DNA from: Rhodobacter sp. NTK016B
GTDB taxonomy: Bacteria > Pseudomonadota > Alphaproteobacteria > Rhodobacterales > Rhodobacteraceae
DNA length: 64,000 nucleotides
Reading direction: 5' to 3'
NCBI RefSeq assembly: GCF_017303295.1
Contig: NZ_JAFKOK010000007.1
Location: 1-64,000 of the forward strand
Under the pieces are notes generated by a model. The model was not told the DNA's origin, made no database searches, and was given only the letters and a program-made list of their open reading frames with translations. Within the stretch, counting starts at the first letter, position 1, and each line of letters opens with the position of its first letter. Positions 1-9,030 of this stretch are shown here, piece by piece. The position numbers and the translations under genes are program-made.

Positions 1-69
1 TAATCCCGAAATATCCTCGGGGGGTGAGTTGGCCGCAGGCCAAGAGGGGGGCAGACAGCCCCCCTTTTT
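1..69 (+). repeat. Dispersed double-hairpin repeat, copy A (terminator-like)
   Basis: First of five related intergenic elements. It carries the shared core AAATATCCTCGGGGGGTGA, then a small hairpin TTGGCC-GCA-GGCCAA (29-43) and a strong G/C hairpin GGGGGGC-AGACA-GCCCCCC (46-64) followed by five T (65-69). The hairpin plus T-run should end transcription on the plus strand, probably of a gene left of the window. Copies at 1337-1408 (inverted) and 5947-6018 share both hairpins. Confidence 0.8.
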
Positions 70-132
70 CCGCGATTGGGCTTGCCTCGCGCGGGTCCGC
101 GCGCCAGCCTGTCGGGGCAACAGGAGAACGCC

Positions 133-1290
133 ATGACCATCCCGCACCGCATTCAGGACTTCGCCGACGACCTGACGGCCATCCGCCGCGACCTGCACGA
201 ACATCCCGAACTCGGTTTCGAGGAAGTCCGCACGTCGGGCATTGTCGCGGCCCAGCTTGAAAAGCTGGGGATCGAGGTGACGACGGGTATCGCAAAGACC
301 GGCGTGGTGGGCGTGCTCAGGGGCAACCGCCCCGGCCGCACCATCGGTCTGCGCGCGGATATGGATGCGTTGCCCATCGACGAGCAGACCAATCTGCCCT
401 GGGCGTCGAAAACGCCGGGCGTGATGCATGCCTGCGGCCATGACGCGCATACCGCGATGCTGCTGGGCGCCGCGCGCTACCTGTCGGAAACCCGTGATTT
501 CGCGGGCACGGCGGTGTTCATCTTCCAGCCCGCCGAGGAAGGTCTGGGCGGGGCTCGCCGGATGATCGCCGAGGGCCTGTTCGAGCGATTTCCCTGTGAC
601 GAGGTTTATGCGCTGCACAATTCCCCTTTCCACGCGCCGGGCGAGATTGGCCTCAAGCCCGGTCCGGCCATGGCGGGGGCGAATTTCTTCGACATCCGCG
701 TCAACGGCAAGGGCGCCCATGCAGCGATGCCCGAAGCCTCGATCGACGCGCTGATGATTGCCGCCAGTCTGGTGGGCCAGATCCAGTCGGTCGTATCGCG
801 CAACGTCCCGTCATCCGAGCGGATCGTCGTTTCGGTCACGCAGATCCATGCAGGCGCGGCCTATAACGTGATCCCCGAAAGCGCGCATCTGGCGGGCACG
901 GTCCGCTATTTCAACCGCGACCTTGCGCAGTCGGTGACCGAGCGTCTGCAGGCGCTCTGCGACGGCGCGGCGGCGTCCTATGGCTGCACCGTCAGCCTTG
1001 AGATGCGCAATGTCTTCGACGTATTGGAAAACCACGCCGAGCAATCGCGCGCGATGCTAGAGGCCGCCGCCACGCTGGTGGGCGACAGGGCGGTCGAGCG
1101 GACAGAGGCAGTGATGGGATCCGAGGATTTCGCTGACATGCTGCAGGTCGTGCCGGGCGCCTATTGCACCGTGGGCCATGGCAGCGGTGTCGCCGTGCAT
1201 AATCCGGGCTTCGTCTTCGACGACGCGACGCTGCCGCTGGGGGCCGCGCTGATGGCGCGAATGATCGAAACCCGGGGCACCGTGGAGTAA
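133..1290 (+). CDS. M20-family amidohydrolase (hippurate hydrolase / N-acyl amino acid hydrolase type)
   Basis: A 385-residue cytosolic metallohydrolase that cleaves an N-acyl or N-carbonyl amide from an amino acid; the exact substrate cannot be read from sequence. The metal-site motif HACGHDAH covers residues 99-106 (C101, H103), the acidic pair in PAEEG is E135-E136, and a C-terminal ligand H356 lies in AVHNPGF. The middle of the protein is the usual lid/dimerisation domain (around residues 185-300). The start at 133 is chosen because CAGGAG lies just before it; an earlier in-frame start at 76 has no such site and would run into the repeat. It stands alone, with terminator-like repeats on both sides. 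Confidence 0.88.
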   Translation: MTIPHRIQDFADDLTAIRRDLHEHPELGFEEVRTSGIVAAQLEKLGIEVTTGIAKTGVVGVLRGNRPGRTIGLRADMDALPIDEQTNLPWASKTPGVMHACGHDAHTAMLLGAARYLSETRDFAGTAVFIFQPAEEGLGGARRMIAEGLFERFPCDEVYALHNSPFHAPGEIGLKPGPAMAGANFFDIRVNGKGAHAAMPEASIDALMIAASLVGQIQSVVSRNVPSSERIVVSVTQIHAGAAYNVIPESAHLAGTVRYFNRDLAQSVTERLQALCDGAAASYGCTVSLEMRNVFDVLENHAEQSRAMLEAAATLVGDRAVERTEAVMGSEDFADMLQVVPGAYCTVGHGSGVAVHNPGFVFDDATLPLGAALMARMIETRGTVE

Positions 1291-1336
1291 GGCGGGCCTT
1301 CGCCGCAGAACGCCTCCGCTGGCGGATGAGAGAGAA

Positions 1337-1408
1337 GGGGGGGCCGTCTGCCCCCCTCTTGGCCTGCGGCCAATTCACCCCCCGAGGATATTTCCGGATC
1401 AAAGATGC
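1337..1408 (-). repeat. Dispersed double-hairpin repeat, copy B
   Basis: Inverted copy of the element at 1-69. It contains GGGGGGC-CGTCT-GCCCCCC (1338-1356), the small hairpin TTGGCC-TGC-GGCCAA (1359-1373) and the core ending GGATATTTCCGGATCAAAGATG (to about 1407). It lies between the convergent 3' ends of the M20 hydrolase (stop 1290) and the Hint protein (stop 1475), where it could terminate both transcripts. Confidence 0.8.
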
Positions 1409-1474
1409 GGTGTGTGGGCGTGAAGAGCCCCCGGCAGGGCTTTCCACCGGGGGTGTTCCGAAGGGATATCCGGA

Positions 1475-3382
1475 TCAGGCGGCGAACAGGACGCGGGCTT
1501 CGGCGCCCGACAGGACCGGGCGCGCGGCGTTGTAGGCGGCGCGGCCTTCCTCGGTCGCGAGTTCGGGGAACAGCGCAAGCAGCTCGGCGCGGATCTCGGC
1601 ATCCATGGAATCGAGCACTGCTTCGGCGGGCTGGAAGCTTTCGGTCCACGAGCCTTCGGCGCGGATGATCTGATGGGTGTCGCACATCACGTGGACATAG
1701 CTGACCGGCCCCTTGCACATGCGGCTCACGCCGGGCAGGCCCAGCAGGTCCATGGCGCAGATCAGCACCTCGCTTTCGCCGAACATCAATTCGGCACGCG
1801 GGCCGCTGATCAGCATCCGGTGGCGCGGCGAGACGTAGAGGTCACGCTCGGGCAGGCCCTTGCCCAGCGCACCGGCTTCGATGCGGACCGGGACCACGCT
1901 GGGATGAGCCAGCGTTTCGGACATCGTGAAATCGTGGCGTCCCGTCCAGGCCAGCGGCTGGTAGCCGTGATCGCGGGTCAGGACCTTGTCGCCGGGCGTC
2001 AGGTCTTCGACCGCGACGCGGCCGCGCAGCGTGTCGATGCGGGTTCCGGGCATGAAGCAGATGATCTTCTCGAAGCTCTCGAAATCGAGCCGCGAGCCGT
2101 CGTCGAAGATCACGTATCCGTCCTGCGAGACGGTGCCGTCGGGATTGGTAACCGAATTGGTGATGAAGACTTCGGGGGCATCGTCGCCCTCGGGCAGGAC
2201 CAGCTGGTCGAAGCCCGAGCCGCCATGGATATAGCCGGTGGTCGAGCTGATCACCTCGGCCTCGTCATCGCCCGAGCCCAGATTGATGCGCTCGATTTCT
2301 GTGAAGCTGGCGGTGTTGGCGCCTGACGCCATCGTGCCTTCTTCATCGCCGGTATAGGTGACCTTTGTGCTTTCGGTCATCAGCGTGGCGTCGATCTTGT
2401 CGCCCACGGTTTCACCGGCCTCGCCGCCGGTGATCTGGTGATTGCCGAACGTGTCGAAGACGCGGAAGGAATCGTCACCCGAGCCGCCATAGGCAGTGTC
2501 GTCGCCATTCCCCATGACCAGCGTGTCGTTGCCGAAGCCCGGTTCGGGCGAATCGCTCGGCGACCAGCCGCCGGTATCGCCGAAGGCGCTGTCGCCATAC
2601 ATCAGGTTGTCGCCTTCGCCGCCGATGATCAGGTCGTTGCCCTGACCGCCGATCAGCTTGTCGTCGCCTTCGTTGCCATAGAGCGTGTCGTCGCCCCGGT
2701 CGCCCCAGATCGAATCGGCGCCGTCATTGCCCGACAGCCAGTCGTTGCCGTCGCCGCCGAACAGCCAGTCATTGCCCGAGCCGCCCGAGATCGTGTCGTC
2801 GCCCAGTCCGCCATAAACCGTGTCGTCGCCGCCATTGGCCTCGATCACGTTACCCGAATCATCGACCGCGTCGCCGTCGCCATCGGTGTAGCCTGCCGAC
2901 ATCGATTCGGCGCCGTCGCTGCCATCGACGATGCCCGGCAGAGACAGCGACACCGTCTCGTCGCCCGAGACATTGTCGAAATCGATCTGCGTCAGCCCGG
3001 GATTGGTGTCGAGCGCGGTGATCTCGATCGCGCTGATATGGACGATATCGCCATTGGCATCGAGCGGCAGCAGCATGGTCGAGGTCGCGCCGCTGACATT
3101 GTCGGTGACTTCGACCATTACAAGCGTCATCGCCGCCGTGACATCGCTGCCCAGCGCGTTGGAATAGGTGACATTCGCCTGCAGCGTGCTGAGACCGGTG
3201 ATGCTGCCGGTCGATGAGTTAAGATAGAGCGTGTCGCCCTCGGCCAGAACCGCGGGGTCCGTCTGCGCGGTGACCACGCCGGAATCCGAGACGCCCGTCA
3301 GGCCCGCACCATTCGTGAGCGTATCGCCGACAGAAAGGCTGGTGACATCTGTCAGGATCAGGTCGTTAAGCACGTTACTCAT
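1475..3382 (-). CDS. RTX calcium-binding repeat protein with C-terminal Hint domain
   Basis: A 635-residue acidic protein. Residues 1-180 are beta-rich and unassigned. Roughly 183-310 carry tandem nonapeptide RTX units of the GGxGxDxLx type ([36 protein letters not shown]), which fold as Ca2+-binding beta-rolls. From C442 ([12 protein letters not shown]) to about 590 is a Hint_2 (Hedgehog/intein-like) domain with the expected leading cysteine; such domains can self-cleave. No N-terminal signal peptide is visible, which fits type I secretion, but no ABC exporter gene is nearby. The start at 3382 has GGAG at the right spacing; the upstream ATG at 3406 lacks one. Function beyond secretion and self-processing is unknown. 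Confidence 0.85.
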   Translation of the reverse strand: MSNVLNDLILTDVTSLSVGDTLTNGAGLTGVSDSGVVTAQTDPAVLAEGDTLYLNSSTGSITGLSTLQANVTYSNALGSDVTAAMTLVMVEVTDNVSGATSTMLLPLDANGDIVHISAIEITALDTNPGLTQIDFDNVSGDETVSLSLPGIVDGSDGAESMSAGYTDGDGDAVDDSGNVIEANGGDDTVYGGLGDDTISGGSGNDWLFGGDGNDWLSGNDGADSIWGDRGDDTLYGNEGDDKLIGGQGNDLIIGGEGDNLMYGDSAFGDTGGWSPSDSPEPGFGNDTLVMGNGDDTAYGGSGDDSFRVFDTFGNHQITGGEAGETVGDKIDATLMTESTKVTYTGDEEGTMASGANTASFTEIERINLGSGDDEAEVISSTTGYIHGGSGFDQLVLPEGDDAPEVFITNSVTNPDGTVSQDGYVIFDDGSRLDFESFEKIICFMPGTRIDTLRGRVAVEDLTPGDKVLTRDHGYQPLAWTGRHDFTMSETLAHPSVVPVRIEAGALGKGLPERDLYVSPRHRMLISGPRAELMFGESEVLICAMDLLGLPGVSRMCKGPVSYVHVMCDTHQIIRAEGSWTESFQPAEAVLDSMDAEIRAELLALFPELATEEGRAAYNAARPVLSGAEARVLFAA

Positions 3383-3513
3383 CAGAACAACTCCAGACGG
3401 GGGCATAGGACGCGTTTGCCCCGGTCTAGGACCGGATTGTGGGCATCAATGGTTCGAATCGGGGCAATTGTTGGGCGCGTGGAAACGGGGTGTTCCGGGG
3501 CGGCCCGCCGGTT

Positions 3514-4416
3514 TCAGGCCTGTTCGAGCGCGGCGCGGCAATGGCGCAGCATGAAGTCGATGAAGCGCTGAACCTTGGGGTCCTGCAGCTTGCGATGGGG
3601 ATAGAGACAGCCCAGCATCGCGGCCTGTGGCGGCGTCTGGGGCAGGATCTCGACCAGCGCGCCGCTTGCCAGATGCGCGGCCACCTCGAAACGGGGTTTC
3701 ATGACGATGCCCCAGCCGCCCAGCGCCCAGTCGAGGAGAACGTCGCCTTCATCGGTGTCGAACCGGCCCGAGACTTCAAGCTTCATCGGGCCGTCGGGGC
3801 CATCAAGCACCCAGAAATATTCAGGCGAGCGCGGGAATCTGAGCAGCAGGCAATTGTGGCCCAGCAGATCTCCGGGCGCTTTCGGCATCCCGGCCCGCGC
3901 AAGATAGTCGGGCGCGGCGCAGAGCACGCGCGGGCAATCGGCGATCTTGCGCAGCTTCAGCGTGGAATCCTGCGGCTGACCAAGGAAAAAGGCCACGTCC
4001 TGCTCGTCTTCGAACAGATCGACCCGCCGGTCCGACAGCCGCAGCCGAATCTCGACCTCGGGATGGGCCTCGCAAAACAGCGGCACCAGCGGCGCGACCA
4101 GCCGCCGGCCGACGCCCAGCGGCGCGGTCACCCGCACCGTGCCGCGCGGCTTCCCCTCAAGCCCCGCGATCGCTGCTTCGGCATCTTCAAGCGAGGCCAG
4201 CATGCCGCGCGCGTGATCGTAGAACAGACGCCCGGCCTCGGTTGTCACCAGCTTGCGCGTCGTGCGGTTCAGCAGCCGCGTGCCCAGCCGTTGCTCAAGC
4301 TCCTTGATGCGCTTCGAGGCCACCGCCGGCGTCAGCCGCAGGTCGCGCCCGCCCGAGGTGATCGAGCCCAGCTCAACCACCCGTACGAAGACCTTGATGC
4401 TTTCCAGATAGGGCAA
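3514..4416 (-). CDS. LysR-family transcriptional regulator (probable TTG start)
   Basis: A 300-residue LysR regulator: winged HTH in the first 60 residues (VFVRVVELGS..., AVASKRIKELEQRLG) and a periplasmic-binding-like effector domain from about residue 90. An ATG at 4458 is in frame, but family members usually begin close to the PYLESIKVF segment, and GGAG lies 6 bases before the TTG codon at 4416, so I place the start there. It is divergent from guanine deaminase (start 4575, gap 158 bases), which makes guaD a plausible but unproven target. No effector can be inferred. Confidence 0.85.
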   Translation of the reverse strand: MPYLESIKVFVRVVELGSITSGGRDLRLTPAVASKRIKELEQRLGTRLLNRTTRKLVTTEAGRLFYDHARGMLASLEDAEAAIAGLEGKPRGTVRVTAPLGVGRRLVAPLVPLFCEAHPEVEIRLRLSDRRVDLFEDEQDVAFFLGQPQDSTLKLRKIADCPRVLCAAPDYLARAGMPKAPGDLLGHNCLLLRFPRSPEYFWVLDGPDGPMKLEVSGRFDTDEGDVLLDWALGGWGIVMKPRFEVAAHLASGALVEILPQTPPQAAMLGCLYPHRKLQDPKVQRFIDFMLRHCRAALEQA

Positions 4417-4574
4417 TTTTCGCTCCAATGCCCGGCGACTCGCCCGTTCCGTTGACAATCAAGCCCCGCGCAGCGCCCATTTTCAACAGAACGCGCAAAC
4501 TCTGCCACGCTTTTCTGCGATTGCCCCCCAGCATGGCAGGGATAGGGTAAGGCGCGGCAAACAGGAGCGCGGGA

Positions 4575-5879
4575 ATGACGGAACAGGTTTTGCGGGGTCG
4601 GGTTCTCAGTTTCCGCCGCCGTCCCGAGGGGCCTGCGGATCTTGCCGCCTGCGACTGGTTCGAAGACGGCGCGGTGCATATCCGGGACGGGATGATCGTC
4701 GCCACCGGCGATTTCGCCACCACCGCGCCCGCCGGGGTGAGTGTGACCGACCATCGCCCGCATCTGATCACGGCCGGTTTCATCGACGCGCATATCCATT
4801 TTCCGCAAGGCGAGATCGTGGCGAGTTGGGGCGCGCAGCTTATGGACTGGCTTGAAACCTATACCTTCCCGGCCGAGACCCGGTTCGCCGATCCGGGCCA
4901 TGCCGGGCGCATTGCCACGGCCTTTTTCGACCTTCTCCTGATGAACGGCACCACCACGGCGTCGGCCTTCTGCTCGGTCCACCCCGCCTCGGTCGATGCC
5001 TATTTCACCGAAGCCGAGGCGCGTGGCCTGCGGATGCTGGGCGGCAAGGTGCTGATGGATCGCAACGCGCCCGTGGCCCTTCGGGACACGCCGCAATCGG
5101 CCTATGACGACAGCGCGGCGCTGATCGCGCGCTGGCACGGGCGGGGGCGGGCCTCGTATGTGATCTCGCCGCGCTTCGCGATCACCTCGACGCCCGAGCA
5201 GATGGCAGCCGCGCAGGCGCTGATCGCCGCCCATCCTGACCTGCATATCCAGACCCATCTGAGCGAAAACGACGCCGAAATCGCCTTTGCCTGCTCGCTC
5301 TATCCTCAGGCCAAGGGGTATCTCGATATCTACGACCGCTACGGGATGCTGGGCCCGAACGCGCTTCTGGGCCATGCGATCCATCTCTCGGATGCCGAGC
5401 GGGACCGCATTGCCGAGACCGGCGCGCATGCGGTCCATTGCCCGACCTCGAACCTGTTCCTCGGCTCGGGCCTCTTCGACGAGGCGGCGCTGGCGCAGCG
5501 CGGCGCGACATCCGGAATCGCCACCGATATCGGCGCGGGGATGAGCTGGTCGATGCTCCGCACCGGTGGCGCGGCCTATGCCATCGCCCAGCTTCAGAAC
5601 CGCAAGCTCGACCCGCTGACAGGCTTCTGGTGGATCACGCGCGGCAATGCCGATGTGCTGGGCCTGACCGACCGGATCGGCACGCTCGAACCGGGGAGCG
5701 AGGCCGATCTCGTCGTCCTCGACAGCCACGCGACGCCGGAACTGGCGCTGAGGATGCAGGCGGCGCAGGATCTCAAGGACGAACTCTTCGCGCTTCTGAT
5801 CCTCGGTGATGACCGGGCCGTGGTCGAAACCTATGCCAATGGCCGCGCCGTCAAACCGAAAGCGCCCCTCGCGGCCTGA
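4575..5879 (+). CDS. guaD: Guanine deaminase
   Basis: A 434-residue amidohydrolase-superfamily enzyme that converts guanine to xanthine plus ammonia in purine salvage/catabolism. The Zn-binding motif DAHIHFPQ covers residues 71-78 (H73, H75), and the guanine-deaminase signatures QTHLSEND, HCPTSNLFLGSGLF and the late aspartate in ATDIGAGMSWSM are all present. A C-terminal beta-sandwich strand (GSEADLVVLD) closes the fold. The start follows AGGAG. It is divergent from a LysR gene and followed by repeat copy C. Confidence 0.93.
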   Translation: MTEQVLRGRVLSFRRRPEGPADLAACDWFEDGAVHIRDGMIVATGDFATTAPAGVSVTDHRPHLITAGFIDAHIHFPQGEIVASWGAQLMDWLETYTFPAETRFADPGHAGRIATAFFDLLLMNGTTTASAFCSVHPASVDAYFTEAEARGLRMLGGKVLMDRNAPVALRDTPQSAYDDSAALIARWHGRGRASYVISPRFAITSTPEQMAAAQALIAAHPDLHIQTHLSENDAEIAFACSLYPQAKGYLDIYDRYGMLGPNALLGHAIHLSDAERDRIAETGAHAVHCPTSNLFLGSGLFDEAALAQRGATSGIATDIGAGMSWSMLRTGGAAYAIAQLQNRKLDPLTGFWWITRGNADVLGLTDRIGTLEPGSEADLVVLDSHATPELALRMQAAQDLKDELFALLILGDDRAVVETYANGRAVKPKAPLAA

Positions 5880-5946
5880 CCCTGACCCCCGGATCGGCTC
5901 AGGCAATGCTGCATTCCAAAGCAGGCCGCTTAACCCGTTGTTAACC

Positions 5947-6018
5947 CATCTTTAATCCGGAAATATCCTCGAGGGGTGAATTGGCCAAAGGCCAAGAGGG
6001 GGGGCAGACAGCCCCCCG
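5947..6018 (+). repeat. Dispersed double-hairpin repeat, copy C
   Basis: Same orientation and order as copy A: CATCTTTAATCCGGAAATAT, then GGGGTGAA, the small hairpin TTGGCC-AAA-GGCCAA (5981-5995) and GGGGGGC-AGACA-GCCCCCC (ending 6017). It lies between the convergent ends of guaD (5879) and the cyclo-ligase (6043). The loop of the small hairpin differs from copy A (AAA versus GCA) while the stem is intact, which suggests the structure matters. Confidence 0.8.
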
Positions 6019-6042
6019 GCCGTGCGGGCCCAGCGCAGGTCC

Positions 6043-6594
6043 TCAGTCGAAGCGCCGCAGGCCGTCCTCGGTGACGATCCCGTCAAGTCGCTGGTCATAG
6101 CCATCGATCGGCACCTCCGCGATTTCCTGCGCGCCATAGGCGAAGCCAAGCGCGGTGACCGGGCCCGCCTTGCGCAGCATGTCCAGCGTGCGATCATAGA
6201 AACCGCCGCCATAGCCCAGCCGGTAGCCGCGCGCGTCGAAGGCAAGAAGCGGCACGATCAGCACGCGGGGGATCATCGCGACGCCGTTCTCGGGCACGCG
6301 CGCACCGAACGGGCCGTCGACCAGCACCGCCTCGGGCGTCCACAGATGGAACAGAAGCGGCTGTGCCTGTCCCGGGATGACCGGCACGCCGACCGGCCCG
6401 TCATGGGCGGCCATGGGGGGGCGGGGGTCGATTTCGGTGCGGATCGGCAGATAGCCTGACACCGGCGCGCCGGGATACCCGGCCAGAGCCGCGCTCAGAT
6501 GCGCCTGCGCCGCCGCGTCGAGACCCTTACCATGCGCGACCTTGCGCGCGGCGAAAGCGGCTTTGCGGGTTTCGGCCTTGATGTCGTCGATCAT
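6043..6594 (-). CDS. 5-formyltetrahydrofolate cyclo-ligase
   Basis: A 183-residue enzyme that uses ATP to convert 5-formyl-THF to 5,10-methenyl-THF, returning folate to the one-carbon pool. The family motifs GYLPIRTEIDPRP (residues 47-59) and GYGGGFYDR (127-135, phosphate/folate site) are clear. The start at 6594 (MIDDIKAE) gives the usual family length; the much longer open frame upstream is a shadow of mgtE. It lies 23 bases after the mgtE stop on the same strand and is probably cotranscribed with it. In some bacteria this gene follows 6S RNA; none is visible here. Confidence 0.9.
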   Translation of the reverse strand: MIDDIKAETRKAAFAARKVAHGKGLDAAAQAHLSAALAGYPGAPVSGYLPIRTEIDPRPPMAAHDGPVGVPVIPGQAQPLLFHLWTPEAVLVDGPFGARVPENGVAMIPRVLIVPLLAFDARGYRLGYGGGFYDRTLDMLRKAGPVTALGFAYGAQEIAEVPIDGYDQRLDGIVTEDGLRRFD

Positions 6595-6617
6595 GGAAGC
6601 CTCGTGCGTTGGGCGGG

Positions 6618-8027
6618 TCAGAGCAGGATCGCTGAGGCGAGCCCGAGGAAGGCGAAGAAGCCCACGACATCGGTGACGGTGGTCACGAACGGCCCCGAGG
6701 CCAGCGCCGGGTCGACCTTGATCTTGTCCAGGATCACCGGCAGCACGATGCCGCTGAGCGCCGCCGCCGTCAGCGTGGCGACCATGGCCAGCGCGATGAC
6801 CAGAGCCAACATCGGCACGCCGAACCAGACCCCGGCCACGCCGGCCATGATCAGCCCGAAGGCCGAGCCATTGATCAGCCCCACGATCAGTTCGCGCCAG
6901 ATGACGCGGCGGGTATTCTGGCCGGTCAGCTCGCGTGTGGCGAGCGCGCGCACGGCGACTGTCATCGACTGGGTGCCCGCATTGCCCCCCATCGAGGCCA
7001 CGATCGGCATCAGTACGGCCAGCGCGACCATGGCGTTGATCGCCTCTTCGAATTGCGCGATCACCGCCGAGGCGAAGATTGCCGTGATCAGGTTGATGAA
7101 CAGCCACAGGAACCGGCTGCGCGCGGTGTCGATGATGCGGTCGCTGAGCGAGCTTTCCTCGTTCACACCGGCCATCCGCAGCATGTCTTCCTCGTGCTCT
7201 TCATCCAGCACGACCATGGCGTCGTCGATGGTGATCACGCCCACCAGCCTGCCCGCGTCATCGACCACCGGGGTCGAGATCAAATGGTATTTATTGAACA
7301 TCAGCGCGACTTCGGTTTCGGATTCGCTGGCCTCGAATGTCCGGAAACTGTCTTCGGTGATGTCTTTCAGTGCCACGTCGCGTTTCGAGGCCAGCACCCG
7401 GCCCAGCGTCGCGTGGCCGGTCGGGCGGTGGCGTTCGTCCACAAGGATGACGTGGTAGAACTGGTCGGGCAGCCAGTCGATAGTGCGCAGATGGTCGATG
7501 GCTTCGCCCACCGTCCAGTCCTGCGGCGCGCTGACGGTTTCCGACTGCATCAGGCGACCGGCCGAGTATTCCGGCCAGGCGAGCGAGCTTTCGACCGCAG
7601 CCCGATCATCGCTTTCCAGCGAGCCGAGGATGAAGGCCTGATCGTCGTCTTCGAGATCCTCGATAATATCGACGACGTCGTCGGTATCGAGTTCGCGCAT
7701 CGCCTCGGCCAGCGCCTCGCGCGGCAAGGCCTCGATGATTTCCTCGCGCAGGTTCTCGTCGAGTTCGGACAGAACCTCGCCATCGATCCCGGCAGGGTAC
7801 AGGGTCAGAAGCGCGTGGCGCTGCTGGCTGCTGATCTGTTCCAGAAGGTCCGAAATATCGGCGGGGTGCAGGGGTTCCAGCGCTTCGGCCACCGCTCCGG
7901 CATCGCCCGCCTCGACGGCATCGAGGATCGTGTCGATGCGGTCGCTGTCGAGCTCGGAATGGCTCGATTCGTCGGACGGGTCTTCGGCACGCAGGAGGCG
8001 GAGTTCGTCGTCGGCGGGGTTTGTCAT
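6618..8027 (-). CDS. mgtE: Magnesium transporter MgtE
   Basis: A 469-residue Mg2+ channel/transporter of the inner membrane. Domains in order: acidic MgtE N domain (about 30-155), two CBS domains (about 160-280; VVDDAGRLVGVITIDD), then five transmembrane helices (about 310-469). The pore-region motif MPIVASMGGNAGTQS and the TVTDVVGFF segment with the conserved aspartate are present. In the family the N and CBS domains sense cytosolic Mg2+ and gate the pore. It is first of a likely two-gene unit with the cyclo-ligase. No M-box riboswitch was recognised upstream. Confidence 0.94.
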   Translation of the reverse strand: MTNPADDELRLLRAEDPSDESSHSELDSDRIDTILDAVEAGDAGAVAEALEPLHPADISDLLEQISSQQRHALLTLYPAGIDGEVLSELDENLREEIIEALPREALAEAMRELDTDDVVDIIEDLEDDDQAFILGSLESDDRAAVESSLAWPEYSAGRLMQSETVSAPQDWTVGEAIDHLRTIDWLPDQFYHVILVDERHRPTGHATLGRVLASKRDVALKDITEDSFRTFEASESETEVALMFNKYHLISTPVVDDAGRLVGVITIDDAMVVLDEEHEEDMLRMAGVNEESSLSDRIIDTARSRFLWLFINLITAIFASAVIAQFEEAINAMVALAVLMPIVASMGGNAGTQSMTVAVRALATRELTGQNTRRVIWRELIVGLINGSAFGLIMAGVAGVWFGVPMLALVIALAMVATLTAAALSGIVLPVILDKIKVDPALASGPFVTTVTDVVGFFAFLGLASAILL

Positions 8028-8208
8028 CGGCGCCTCGTTTGTGTCGTGCTTCTGGGTCGCGTTCTGTGCTCGTCCGGTGACGGACGCTGCCGCCCGTGCC
8101 CTTGGTTGTTATGCGCAAACGGCGTTTCGATAAAGGCCCGAGGCGCGGGTCTACGCGGTTGTGTCCGGGCTTATCTGTGGCGCGCGCAGCAGGTGGGCAC
8201 CGAGGTGC

Positions 8209-9030
8209 TTACTCTGCCAGCAGGGCGAGCGCTTCGGCATGGATCGCCGGGTTCGCGGCGGCGATGACGCGGCCGCCGCGATGGGCGGGGCCGCCCGTCC
8301 AGTCGGTCACGATGCCGCCCGCCGCTTCGATCACCGCAAGCGGCGCCATAATGTCGTAGCTTTTCAGCCCGGCCTCGATCACCAGATCGATCTGCCCCGC
8401 TGCGAGCAGGGCATAGGCGTAGCAATCCATGCCATAGCGCGTGAGCCGGGCCCGGGACGAGACGCGCTCAAAGGCTTTGCGGTCCTCGGGGGTGCCGATC
8501 TCGGGGAAGGTGGTGAACAGGATGGACTGATCCAGAGGCCGCGCGGCGCGGGTGCCCAGCGTGTGGGTGCCGGTCGGGCCGGTGACGCGGGCGATGCCGA
8601 AGCCGCCGCAGAACCGCTCGCCGATAAAGGGCTGGTCAACGATGCCCAGCCGCGCGCCCTGATCGTCGGCCAGCCCGATCAGCACGCCCCAGGTCGGGGT
8701 GCCGGACAGGAAGCCGCGCGTGCCGTCGATCGGGTCAAGCACCCATGTCAGGCCCGACGTGCCGGGTTTGTCGGCTTGCTCCTCACCGAGGATCGCGTCC
8801 TGCGGGCGCATCTGCGCAAGGATCTCGCGCATTGCGGCCTCGCAGTCGCGGTCGGCCACGGTGACCGGGTCGAAGCCCTCGGCCTCTTTGTTGTCGGCGG
8901 TCAGGCCACGGGCGCGGAAGTGGCGAAGCGTCACGTCACGCGCGGCATCGGCCAGTGCGTGGGCCGTGCGCCAGAGTTCGGCGCGGGTTTCGGGCGAGAG
9001 ATCGGCAGAGGGAGTCGTCGGGCGAGTCAT
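8209..9030 (-). CDS. hisN: Inositol-monophosphatase family phosphatase, HisN-like (histidinol phosphatase)
   Basis: A 273-residue Mg2+-dependent phosphatase. Metal-binding motifs: GEEQ (E83-E84) and DPIDGTRGF (D99, D102, G103, T104), plus a C-terminal KSYDIMAPLAVIEAAGG with the third-site aspartate. The closest family pattern I recognise is the alphaproteobacterial histidinol-phosphate phosphatase, which would supply the penultimate step of histidine synthesis, but related enzymes act on inositol phosphate or nucleotide substrates and no his genes are in the window. It is monocistronic, preceded by a 356-base region without genes. Confidence 0.82.
   Translation of the reverse strand: MTRPTTPSADLSPETRAELWRTAHALADAARDVTLRHFRARGLTADNKEAEGFDPVTVADRDCEAAMREILAQMRPQDAILGEEQADKPGTSGLTWVLDPIDGTRGFLSGTPTWGVLIGLADDQGARLGIVDQPFIGERFCGGFGIARVTGPTGTHTLGTRAARPLDQSILFTTFPEIGTPEDRKAFERVSSRARLTRYGMDCYAYALLAAGQIDLVIEAGLKSYDIMAPLAVIEAAGGIVTDWTGGPAHRGGRVIAAANPAIHAEALALLAE

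Noticed and set aside
2438-3217. 259-codon plus-strand frame opposite the RTX protein
   Set aside because: Its VVA/IA-rich repetitive translation mirrors the RTX repeats; the minus-strand protein has a good start and known domains.
3445-3465. tRNA T-arm-like GGTTCGAATC near 3450
   Set aside because: The flanking bases do not pair into a 5-bp stem, and no acceptor, D or anticodon arms can be drawn around it.
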